In this document: in pieces, positions 1-7,699 of the stretch
How positions within the stretch are numbered: position 1 is the stretch's first letter
Layout of the letters: every line of letters begins with the position of its first letter
Assembly (NCBI GenBank): GCA_002239025.1
Contig: MPNM01000002.1
Coordinates: 1-64,000 of the forward strand
Direction: 5' to 3'
DNA from: Chloroflexi bacterium bin125
GTDB taxonomy: Bacteria; Chloroflexota; Dehalococcoidia; Bin125
DNA: 64,000 nt
The notes under the pieces: generated by a model
Told to the model about the DNA's origin: nothing
The model's database searches: none
What the model saw: only the letters and a program-made list of their open reading frames with translations
Translations under genes and position numbers: made by a program

Positions 1-1
1 C

Positions 2-856
2 CAACCACCACGTCGCCGCAGCAGGCGGGAGGTGAGGCCTAGCAACCACCATAGGGAGAGACCACGTCCGCCTCCGAGTGGCCTAGTCTTAGACCGATCA
101 ACTGGCCTAGATCAAGAGCGATCAAAACAGTACCTGAACGCGGTCGGGAAGCGAATGTCGTTGAACGTGTTGAATGGCAGGAGAGTGCCGCCAGTCATTC
201 CCTTGGGAGGACATCAGCCAGGGAAGGCGGCCGACATTGCAAGGGCCATGAAGACCTTCATCGGGGCGGACGTTCGGGTGTCAGTGGTGCTGGACCGAGA
301 CTATCGGTCGGATGAAGAGATAGTTGCGTGGGAGCAGGAACTGCAGCGGGAGTTCCATGTGGCGCACGTGCTGAGGAGGAAAGAGGTCGAAAACTACTTC
401 CTCAACCCGAAGCTGGTTGCGAAGACAATCACTGCGCGGAGAAGTGAATCTCCGACGAGCGAAGAGAAGGCCATCGAACTGCTCGAGTCAATCACAGACG
501 ACCTGCGCGACACGGCCGAAAGCCAGTTTCTGGCTCGATACCTGGAGTACGGAGGTAAGACGCGCCGAGGTACTGACCATTCGACACTGACAAAAGATGC
601 GCTCGCGCAGTTTCGGGTACGCTGGTCATCACTGCCCGGGCGACTGGACTTGGTATCTGGCAAGGAAGTGCTTCGCCGACTTAACAGGCTGCTCCAAGCT
701 GAAGGCCGGAAGGCGTTGACGATAGGCAATTTGTCCACGCATATGACGGAGGCCGAGATTCCACTTGAGTTGAGCGCACTGTTGAAGCAGCTCGATCAGC
801 TTTTGGTGAGCAAGGGCGACTCACGACCAGGAAGGCGGGAACGTTCCGGCGTCTGA
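2..856 (+). CDS. C-terminal fragment of an OLD/TOPRIM-type ATPase (5' end missing or decayed)
   Basis: The reading frame is open from base 2; the first usable start is GTG at 32 and an ATG lies at 155. From the GTG, residues 55-60 (IPLGGH) and the acidic motif VVLDRDY (84-90) followed by RRKEVENYFL (115-124) match the TOPRIM nuclease/primase fold at the C terminus of OLD-family and related AAA ATPases. The first 35 or so residues are Pro/Arg-rich and do not look like coding sequence. The VEG-type glutamate strand that normally begins a TOPRIM domain is not visible, and neither is any Walker A motif, so the ATPase half is outside the window or lost. OLD-family proteins are common in phage defence, which fits the methyltransferase/kinase genes nearby. 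The fold call is fairly good; whether the gene is functional is doubtful. Confidence 0.5.
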   Translation, partial: QPPRRRSRREVRPSNHHRERPRPPPSGLVLDRSTGLDQERSKQYLNAVGKRMSLNVLNGRRVPPVIPLGGHQPGKAADIARAMKTFIGADVRVSVVLDRDYRSDEEIVAWEQELQREFHVAHVLRRKEVENYFLNPKLVAKTITARRSESPTSEEKAIELLESITDDLRDTAESQFLARYLEYGGKTRRGTDHSTLTKDALAQFRVRWSSLPGRLDLVSGKEVLRRLNRLLQAEGRKALTIGNLSTHMTEAEIPLELSALLKQLDQLLVSKGDSRPGRRERSGV

Positions 857-1579
857 GCATGGATTTGTCCGCTTCCTCCCGGATTCCCCAGTGCTGTGCT
901 CCGCCTGCAGGTTCCGCCTAGCACATCGTACCCATGGTCTCGTCGTCGGAGTGGGCGGCCAGTCTCGTTCTGGCCCATTGACCATCGGGCGTTGGACGGC
1001 AGCCGCAAGGCCGACCTAGAGACAGATCCTCACGGGAAGAGAAACCCCTCCTTCTGACTGGCTGCCGTGTTGCGTTGCACGGCTGGAACCGAAGAGCCAG
1101 GTAAGGATGACTCGGTCCCAACCGAGATTAGCGAGCTTCTGATTCTCTGAGTTCATGACTACAGCGCGACCTCCCAGGAAAAAGTTCGCAGTTCGGTCTC
1201 GTGAGGGCCATCACCCTAACATAACGCAGCGCGTTTGGTTTGTAGTTCTTGTCGGAGATCTGAGGATCTTGACTTCTGGATTCAGCGGCGGGCAAGTGCG
1301 CTGATTGCGGGATAGTGGGTGCCGGCCGCGAGTGCGACTCCTGTTGGTTACACCATTCTGACTGGTCATGGAGCACCATCGCCTATCTCTGTTCCTCACG
1401 CCGCTGGCCGCGAGGAGACTGATGTGGAACCGATTGGCACAACATCGGCACATCGCGAACAATGAGCCGAACTTGTCCAACTCAGCGCACCTGCCTATAG
1501 CGCGCTATCGCGCTCAGACGAACGCTGCGCCATCCCAAAGCGAGCCGGCATGAGGAGAAACTGATTCACCCCTTGCCGG
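857..1579. other. Intergenic stretch carrying repeat copy A
   Basis: There is no convincing gene here. Short open frames exist on both strands but lack family features or ribosome binding sites. The only recognisable content is direct-repeat copy A (1097-1216). It separates the TOPRIM fragment, which reads rightward, from the leftward methyltransferase/kinase module. Confidence 0.6.
1097..1216 (+). repeat. Direct repeat copy A (about 120 bp)
   Basis: This segment begins CCAGGTAAGG and contains GAAAAAGTTCGCAGTTCGGT near its right end. By eye it aligns over its whole length with 14987-15106 in the same orientation, with scattered substitutions and few indels. The best conserved block runs from about 1165 to 1203. 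A shorter copy of that block recurs at about 7604-7645. No transposase or integrase is visible nearby. Confidence 0.75.
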
Positions 1580-2296
1580 TCAGATGAAACTGTCTGGCTG
1601 TGGAAGAGCTGCCTTCAATCCGAGCCACGGAGACCCACTACTAGCGTTCACTGCCTTGTACTGCCACTCCAGCCACTGGAGCAGATAACGACGCTGAGTG
1701 CCGCTACCTCCATTGCTCTTCCTGTCAACATGCCTTGGCCACTCGTCCTGAAAAAGTTCTCCAAGGACGAATTCAGCACATGCAGCTGGCGTAGCCACGA
1801 TGAACGGCAGCCTTGGCACTTCCAACCATTGCTTGAGAGGCTCGCCTAGTTGCGCGTGGAAGAAGCATCCAGGCGGGTCTCCGGCAGCGATCTCCATCCG
1901 CCACTCATACACAAGTCTTGGCGAGTCTTCCCTCGATAGGTCGAAGACCGTGGCCGTCGTACTGGCATTCTGGACAGAGAACCGCCGTTTCGGCCCCACC
2001 TCCTCGAGCGGAGTAATGTCCCAAGTCGTCGAAACCTCAGCTTGAACAGTCTGCCTTGAGCCGGATCTACGCCTGAATCCCTTCGTGGGGATGGTGCGTA
2101 GAGGATCTTCTCTTGTGATCTGCAATACTTGAGGCGATCTGTTGGGCGTGCGAGCGATTTGGCGAAGGGCGCCGGCAACGGCGAAGAGCTGATGGGTCGA
2201 CTCGAAGAACTTTGCAGCGTTTGCCGCAAACGCCTTCGTTTCTTGCTCGAGATCCTTGAACGAGAGCTCCAGAAATCCCGAGCGCTCGCTATCCAT
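1580..2296 (-). CDS. Unrecognised protein, last gene of the methyltransferase/kinase/response-regulator run
   Basis: This is a 238-residue soluble protein with no motif I recognise. The ATG at 2296 is preferred because it overlaps the stop of the upstream response regulator by 8 bases, which suggests translational coupling; in-frame starts at 2335 and 2323 would overlap further. The N terminus is predicted helical (FKDLEQETKAFAANAAKFF). The middle is beta-rich with a run typical of a folded domain (DITPLEEVGPKRRFSVQN). The C terminus is Trp-rich (LLQWLEWQYK). There is no signal peptide or membrane segment. Its position, last in an operon with a sensor-like ATPase and a response regulator, makes a partner or effector role possible. 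That is inference from position only. Confidence 0.6.
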   Translation of the reverse strand: MDSERSGFLELSFKDLEQETKAFAANAAKFFESTHQLFAVAGALRQIARTPNRSPQVLQITREDPLRTIPTKGFRRRSGSRQTVQAEVSTTWDITPLEEVGPKRRFSVQNASTTATVFDLSREDSPRLVYEWRMEIAAGDPPGCFFHAQLGEPLKQWLEVPRLPFIVATPAACAEFVLGELFQDEWPRHVDRKSNGGSGTQRRYLLQWLEWQYKAVNASSGSPWLGLKAALPQPDSFI

Positions 2297-3458
2297 TGGA
2301 ATCCTCGATGCGATGCCGGTCATCAGGAAGCACATAGCTCTTGAGATCGGGGTGGTCGTCTACGGTCTCAATCCTGATGACGGGCAGCGTTGCGAAAGAC
2401 GGCCATTCATCCAGCTGCAGGCGAACCACGCTATCCACAGACGAGAGCTCACCAGCGGGGTCAAAGTCCTCATTGAGAACTGGAACAACTGGTGTGCCTG
2501 CAATAATCCCATTCGCTGAGCCGGCGGCTTCGCTTACACGCCGGTTCACCAAATCACCGGAAAATGGATTGCCATCCGTGAGCCGCCACACGAGGTCCGT
2601 CACTCCAGCCTTCCACCAACGATCGCCAAGCAGAGAATTGAAGGGCCCCATGTAGCGCACCTTCCCGAGTTCTTCCGAGAGTTCGCTCGTGCCGGTCTTT
2701 ATGAGTTCCGCTAGTCCTTCAACTTCCATGCGGAGGTGTGCGGCCACATGCTCGATGGGCCAGAGGCAACTCGGATATGGAAGAATGCGATGCAAGAGCC
2801 ATCGGATGAATGGCGCTGCGCTCCGATGACGAGCGGCTACCTGAGAGATGTCACCGTGAATTGGTCCAAAGCAGGTTACGACATCCTCTCGCGCATCGAC
2901 CTCCCAAGGTTCCTTGTCTCCGAGGCCAAGAAGTCGATAGACCTCAATTTCACTCTCACTCGCGTCTGGCCATGTTGGCCCAAGTTGACTAAACCCTGCA
3001 GCGAGCGACAAGAGGGTTTTCTTGCGCCTTGGCTGATCGCGGCCCTTGAAAACGAACCAGTCTAAGTTCGTCAATCTCGCGATCAGGTGCTCGTGACGTT
3101 CTCCATATCGCAGCCTCGCTTCAGGGAACGCATCATCATCGCCCGAGTACAGAACAAAGCCCGGCGGTGTGTCCCCGCGCTCGACGCGCTTTGCCAAGAG
3201 GTGCGACCGCAGCACCTCAATCAGAGCTAATCCATTCATGGGTTTCAGCCCGGGATTGCCTAAGCTATCCCTCTCTTGCCACTTGTCCAGGCGATAGTCC
3301 ACAACGACAAGCTGTGCGGATTCCAACTCATCAGCTTCTATGCTGTCGGGTGTCCTGGGAAGAACAACAGCTGGCTGCCCGACGAGGTCGCCGGCGATTG
3401 CACTAGCATCGGGCAAATCATCATCAATCACAAAGATTGTCGGAAGCTCGGAAGTCAC
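2289..3458 (-). CDS. Response regulator with unrecognised C-terminal effector domain
   Basis: This is a 389-residue two-component response regulator. The GTG at 3458 lies four bases after the TAA of the upstream kinase gene, and the receiver domain begins directly after it (TIFVIDDDLPD). All receiver landmarks are present: the acidic cluster D12-D14, phospho-acceptor D54 in VVVDYRLD, S105 in LYSGDDD and K138 in FVFKGRD. The remaining 250 or so residues contain Trp/Pro-rich stretches (PFIRWLLHRILPYP, LLGDRWWKAG) and resemble no DNA-binding winged helix, GGDEF, HD or phosphatase domain that I know. The kinase partner is almost certainly the product of 3463-5769. The output is therefore phosphorylation-gated but chemically unknown. 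An in-frame extension up to 3674 overlaps the kinase gene and is rejected. Confidence 0.8.
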   Translation of the reverse strand: MTSELPTIFVIDDDLPDASAIAGDLVGQPAVVLPRTPDSIEADELESAQLVVVDYRLDKWQERDSLGNPGLKPMNGLALIEVLRSHLLAKRVERGDTPPGFVLYSGDDDAFPEARLRYGERHEHLIARLTNLDWFVFKGRDQPRRKKTLLSLAAGFSQLGPTWPDASESEIEVYRLLGLGDKEPWEVDAREDVVTCFGPIHGDISQVAARHRSAAPFIRWLLHRILPYPSCLWPIEHVAAHLRMEVEGLAELIKTGTSELSEELGKVRYMGPFNSLLGDRWWKAGVTDLVWRLTDGNPFSGDLVNRRVSEAAGSANGIIAGTPVVPVLNEDFDPAGELSSVDSVVRLQLDEWPSFATLPVIRIETVDDHPDLKSYVLPDDRHRIEDSNG

Positions 3459-3462
3459 GCCA

Positions 3463-5769
3463 TTACCCTCGAGCTCGTGTAGGTAATGTGAATTCAACGT
3501 GAACTGAGTAGTTTCCGCTTGGCTCTGCAAAACGAATCGTGCCACCGTACTCTTCGAGTAGTGCTCTTGTGATCGGAAGGCCGAGCCCCATACCTTGGCC
3601 AAGCACTGGATCAACACGATCCGAGGTGGTTTCGAACGGCAAGAACCAATGCTCTGACTCGGCGATGTCAACAATTGCCCCAGTATTTTGTAGGGATACC
3701 AACACTGTCTCCCTATCTTCGCGCTTCACAAGCCGGCTACTTGCGTCGATCTGGCCTCCTTGGCCAGCCGCCTTAATGGCGTTCGTCAAAAGATTGAGCC
3801 AGATGCTTACAAGCTCGGAACGGAACATAGGAAGCGAACGATGCTCAGCGTCGATGCGGTTACGAACCGATACTCCCATCGCATTGATTGAAGGATGCAG
3901 AATCTCACACGCAGAATCGAAAACACTGCGCATCCGTTGTCTGCTCCGCCGACGCCTAGCATCCGCCGAAGCGATATCGACCAAGTAAGAAGCCTGCCGC
4001 TCCAGTCCTTGTCGGATATCGCTAACCGCTTGGGCGATTTGTCCAAGCGCTGCTGACTCTGGTCCGGTAAGCCCGCCGCGCTCGCGAAGTCTTGCCAGTC
4101 GTGAGTCGAGACCTTGCACCACGCCTACCAGACCTCCGACTTCATGACTGAAGGCCGCGAGCTGTAATCCTGACGAAGCCAGAACAAGGATCGCCGCCCA
4201 TCGGTTGAGCCTCTCCCTTTCTGCTTCACTAGCCTCTCGGAGTGCATTACTCGCGCGCATCACCTTGTCTCTTGCCTGCTTGACTTCGCCATCGTCCAAG
4301 CTCGTCGTCACATCATTTAGAGCTGCTGTGGCAGCGTCTATACCAGTGTGGTAAACCTCATCTAGCTTGGCTGCTTGACGAGATTTACCGTTTCGCGGGT
4401 TTTCTGTAAGTACTTGTTCCGCTTTGGCTGATCGCAAGGCTTGGCGGGCTCTCGTGTTGAAATCGATTGCTGTGCGAACTATCGTCTCTACGGCGTCTAG
4501 CGACCGCCCAGGTACGAAGCCTTCTCTGTTGACCAACATCTTCAGGTCTGGTGCATTCTGCTCGGTGAGGAAAACACCTCCTAGCAATTGACGATTGGGG
4601 AGCGTGAGCAGACCTTCATTGTCCTGAACATGCCGAACCAGTGCGTCCGTATCGAATCCCGCTAGATCTCGTAGGCGGGTTAGCGATCGTTGCCGCCGCG
4701 TGCTCTCAAGGTCGAGAAAGAGCCAGTCATTTCCCTGCTCCCCATATGGGAGTACCCGAAAGCCTTCCATGAAAACACGCACACCGGAAACGCCATCCAG
4801 CCATCTGCGGGCCTCTGCAGGAGCATCAGCAGCACCCAGCCTTACCAACAAGCGCGCTTGAAACCTCGGGCGCGTCACGTCATACGGCAACTGCCACGAC
4901 GAGTCAATGGGCTTTACTTCCCCGTGGTCACGCTCGAGCTGACGTGTTGGGAGGTTACGCGCTCGAACAGTGCCATCTACCGAGGTGGCGTCAATGTCGA
5001 TAATCCAGCTTGCATTGTCAACGAGAGTGCGCCAATACTCGTCACCAACAGCAAAGTCGCCTTCAAGTGCTACGGTCATCCCCTGATCGACGCGAGATGA
5101 ATCGCGAACTAGAGGAGTGCTGAAGAGCGGCCGAAATGAGGATAACGAACTCTCGATCGGTTGCGTGAGCACATCGGGTGGGGCTGCCGAGTTAACCTCG
5201 CCAACGAATCGTGATCGCTCTCGATCCGTCCAGCGTCTTCTGAGGCGATTGAGCGTGATCTGTGTACCGCAGGTCTGTCCAGAGCGCCTCTCAACTGCGC
5301 TTATAGTGATCGCGTTGGAAGACGCAACTTCGTCCAGGGTCGTAACAGATTCAATGCGATCCCAGTCTATCGTCGCATCGATTCCGTCACTCTGTTCATC
5401 TCTTGGGATGGAGAGAATGCGAATGCTGCGAGCGAGCTTATGGGCGGCAAGCCTGCCGATCCCTTTCTCACCAGTGAGTTGACGCTCAAACCTCTTAGAG
5501 CGACGTGAGTCTTCTCTTTTGGAGCGGCCAGCAATGCGGAGGAAACCCTTCCGAAACTCCTCTTCGGTCATGCCATTCCCGTCATCTGTGACTACGATGA
5601 CGCCCGTTTCGGGATCTGCGAGCGATTTGCCGTAAATGGTGACGTGCGTCGCATCGGCGTCATACGAGTTCTTGACCAGCTCGTTGAGGGCCGTCGAGTC
5701 GCGGCCCACCAAGAGTTCGCCCAACTCGCGGAACAAGTGAGTATCGACAGTGAAGTGAGGGGACCCCAT
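3463..5769 (-). CDS. Dual GHKL protein: N-terminal Hsp90/MORC-like ATPase plus C-terminal histidine kinase
   Basis: This 768-residue protein has two separate GHKL ATP-binding modules. The N-terminal one (about 1-180) has NELVKNSYDADA (29-40), DDGNGM (62-67) and TGEKGIGRLA (99-108), the Hsp90/MORC/MutL pattern (HATPase_c_3). Residues 190-500 form a linker region with beta-rich and helical parts. The C-terminal module is a histidine-kinase core: H-box FSHEVGG with His542, N-box LLTNAIKAA (661-669) and G-box GQGMGLG (724-730). The G1 aspartate motif reads QNTGA rather than DNGxG. No transmembrane segment or PAS/HAMP domain is seen, so sensing would be cytoplasmic, perhaps through the N-terminal ATPase. 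The response regulator follows four bases downstream. MORC-like ATPases of this kind are known from bacterial conflict systems; a defence role here is inference. Confidence 0.82.
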   Translation of the reverse strand: MGSPHFTVDTHLFRELGELLVGRDSTALNELVKNSYDADATHVTIYGKSLADPETGVIVVTDDGNGMTEEEFRKGFLRIAGRSKREDSRRSKRFERQLTGEKGIGRLAAHKLARSIRILSIPRDEQSDGIDATIDWDRIESVTTLDEVASSNAITISAVERRSGQTCGTQITLNRLRRRWTDRERSRFVGEVNSAAPPDVLTQPIESSLSSFRPLFSTPLVRDSSRVDQGMTVALEGDFAVGDEYWRTLVDNASWIIDIDATSVDGTVRARNLPTRQLERDHGEVKPIDSSWQLPYDVTRPRFQARLLVRLGAADAPAEARRWLDGVSGVRVFMEGFRVLPYGEQGNDWLFLDLESTRRQRSLTRLRDLAGFDTDALVRHVQDNEGLLTLPNRQLLGGVFLTEQNAPDLKMLVNREGFVPGRSLDAVETIVRTAIDFNTRARQALRSAKAEQVLTENPRNGKSRQAAKLDEVYHTGIDAATAALNDVTTSLDDGEVKQARDKVMRASNALREASEAERERLNRWAAILVLASSGLQLAAFSHEVGGLVGVVQGLDSRLARLRERGGLTGPESAALGQIAQAVSDIRQGLERQASYLVDIASADARRRRSRQRMRSVFDSACEILHPSINAMGVSVRNRIDAEHRSLPMFRSELVSIWLNLLTNAIKAAGQGGQIDASSRLVKREDRETVLVSLQNTGAIVDIAESEHWFLPFETTSDRVDPVLGQGMGLGLPITRALLEEYGGTIRFAEPSGNYSVHVEFTLPTRARG

Positions 5770-5914
5770 GGGTGACCTTTACCCTGTCGATTCTGTAACG
5801 GCACTCGGCGCGAGCATCTGAAATCCTCCACTTTCGACGGTCGCTTGCAATCGGCCTGCCAAGTGAATCATGGTGCTGGAGCTAGATCCTTCACGTCCGC
5901 CCGGATCCACGTTA
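5770..5914. other. Gap between methyltransferase and dual-ATPase genes
   Basis: This 145-bp gap in the otherwise tight minus-strand run could hold a separate promoter for the kinase/regulator part. No clear promoter or terminator is visible. Confidence 0.3.
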
Positions 5915-7159
5915 TCAGCCCTTTGGTAGAGAACGGAAGTCAGCAAGAAGGCGGCTGACTCCCGAGGCAGTGATTCTTCGGTAGCCGCCGCTCACCGGCC
6001 GAGAGTGCCGAACCAAGGTGGCAGATGCCGCACCAGACATCAGCCAATCGAGCATTGCCTGCGTATCCACTGGCGTGCCGACTTTCACTGCGAACGCGGA
6101 GTTGAGGATGACCACACCATCCTCAACGATGGCTCCGCGAGGTTCGCGAAAGATCTCTGGCAAGACCAGTCGAGTTCCGAGGACGGCGAGCGGAGGACAT
6201 TGGATGAACAATCCTGGCCCGGCGGCACGGGAACTGAACGAGCCTCGGTGCGCGGCTATGAACGCCGCCAGGTCCGAGCGCTGTTTTGCCACTACTGGCT
6301 TGATTCGTGAGTCGCACTCGACGTACGGGAACACAATGAAAGGCCGATCCTTGAGCAGCCAACCTTGGCGAATGTCGCGTCCCCGTACAACGCTCCGTAC
6401 GTGGTGCGGCCGGAGCTTCTTGAGCCAATTGTCACTCTCCTCCCGAACAAACACCGAGTTTGCTCCAGTGGCTACGCCGACGCTCACCTGTGCATCCACA
6501 TCAAACAGGGGCGAAGCCCACTGATGCAAAGGTCCCCATGGCTCATCATTGCGATCAAAGATCAGAAGCTCAGGGATGACTGCGACATCGCTCGCGAATG
6601 CGGACTGAACATCCCGGTTGATCCTCCATTGAGAGTAGGCATTCAAGACGTCCCGCAGTCGCGCGGCAGCCGGACGTGTTTCGAGTCCGGCAGGTATCAG
6701 AAAGACCCCCCGGCCTCTTGGCTCAAGAATTTGCAACGCACGTTCGACAAAGGCGAACCAGAAGTCGAACTGGCTCCGCGCCGAGTAGAAGCGATCTCTA
6801 AGTCCATTTCGCCTGGCATGGCCTATGTCGACGGCTCTCTCGTATGGCGGATTCGAGATTATGCCCGAGAACCTGACGCCAAGATCGAGAGTGAGAATGT
6901 CACCTCGCACAAATCGGTGAGCTTCCTCCGGTTCGTTTCTCTCTGTGATGTCAACCGCCACGATTTTCGTGCGTGGCCACCGCGTGGCCACCGCCGCCGT
7001 AAGGGTCCCTGAGCCGGACCCCATATCGAGCACCAGTTGTCGCGGACCGAGCAGTTCGGCCATCTGATAGGCCACCGTGGCGGAGGTCTCGACAGTGACG
7101 TTGCGCAAATGAACTCTCACCACTTCCAGTACGTCCTCTTCCGGTACACCCTCGAGCAA
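5915..7159 (-). CDS. N6-adenine DNA methyltransferase (Eco57I/HsdM-like, NPPY type)
   Basis: The protein would methylate adenine N6 in DNA using S-adenosylmethionine. Motif I is LDMGSGSGTL (44-53) and the catalytic NPPY lies at 103-106; the order (motif I before NPPY, variable C-terminal half) fits gamma-type enzymes. The last 200 residues would carry target recognition, as in single-chain Eco57I-like enzymes. The only start in this frame is TTG at 7159, but the frame stays open upstream to 7229 and the extra codons (YVPPNFRKRHSILLEG) look like genuine protein. The true start is therefore unclear: a non-standard codon, or an N terminus truncated by rearrangement. It heads the minus-strand run containing the dual ATPase and response regulator. 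A restriction partner could be the divergent nuclease-like gene at 7700. Confidence 0.82.
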   Translation of the reverse strand: MLEGVPEEDVLEVVRVHLRNVTVETSATVAYQMAELLGPRQLVLDMGSGSGTLTAAVATRWPRTKIVAVDITERNEPEEAHRFVRGDILTLDLGVRFSGIISNPPYERAVDIGHARRNGLRDRFYSARSQFDFWFAFVERALQILEPRGRGVFLIPAGLETRPAAARLRDVLNAYSQWRINRDVQSAFASDVAVIPELLIFDRNDEPWGPLHQWASPLFDVDAQVSVGVATGANSVFVREESDNWLKKLRPHHVRSVVRGRDIRQGWLLKDRPFIVFPYVECDSRIKPVVAKQRSDLAAFIAAHRGSFSSRAAGPGLFIQCPPLAVLGTRLVLPEIFREPRGAIVEDGVVILNSAFAVKVGTPVDTQAMLDWLMSGAASATLVRHSRPVSGGYRRITASGVSRLLADFRSLPKG

Positions 7160-7699
7160 AATGGAATGGCGCTTGCGGAAGTTTGGAGGAACGTATGCAG
7201 CATGGCAGTTTAGCTCGCGAAGCTTAGACTACGCAGCCTTAGGTCATCGGTATCAGTAAAGAGCGTAGTCGGGAGTGAAGCTGCCTAGCCTCGGGGGGGT
7301 TCCTCAGCAGGACCGTTGTGGTCAAGCTCGAAGCCGCAGCAAGAAAGATCGACTGGACGTTCTGCAGACGGGCGATCCAGATGTTGTCCTGGCATGCGCA
7401 TGTCACCGACTCGTTCGAGCGACACTTCTCCGTGCGATGCCGCTAGCCTCCAGAGAACTCGTGGTCAGGCTGGCGGATACTCACTTAGGCCTCGCGCTTC
7501 ATCGTTGAGCCGCCGATCTGGAAGGCCGACGGGACAATCACAGTAGGATCGGGCACGTTGCGCGTGGCCATCTAGGACGGCCAAGGCAGCAGGATTCAGA
7601 GAACCACCTCCCAAACGAAGGTTCGCAGTACGGTCTCGTTAGGCTCACTAACATCCAACCATCTACTGGCCGCTCATCTGATCAGATAACTGTGGCCAT
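7160..7699. other. Intergenic stretch between divergent methyltransferase and nuclease-like genes
   Basis: This 540-bp stretch separates the leftward methyltransferase from the rightward nuclease-like gene and should contain both promoters. The first 70 bases continue the methyltransferase frame in antisense. A short open stretch near 7318-7450 (+) has no start codon context or recognisable product. The right part holds the partial repeat copy B. Confidence 0.5.
7591..7650 (+). repeat. Partial direct repeat copy B
   Basis: The block from 7604 (CCACCTCCCAAACGAAGG) through GTTCGCAGTACGGTCTCGTT at 7621-7640 matches the most conserved part of copies A and C, in the same orientation. The left two thirds of the 120-bp unit are not recognisable. 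It sits between the methyltransferase module and the nuclease-like gene. Confidence 0.6.
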
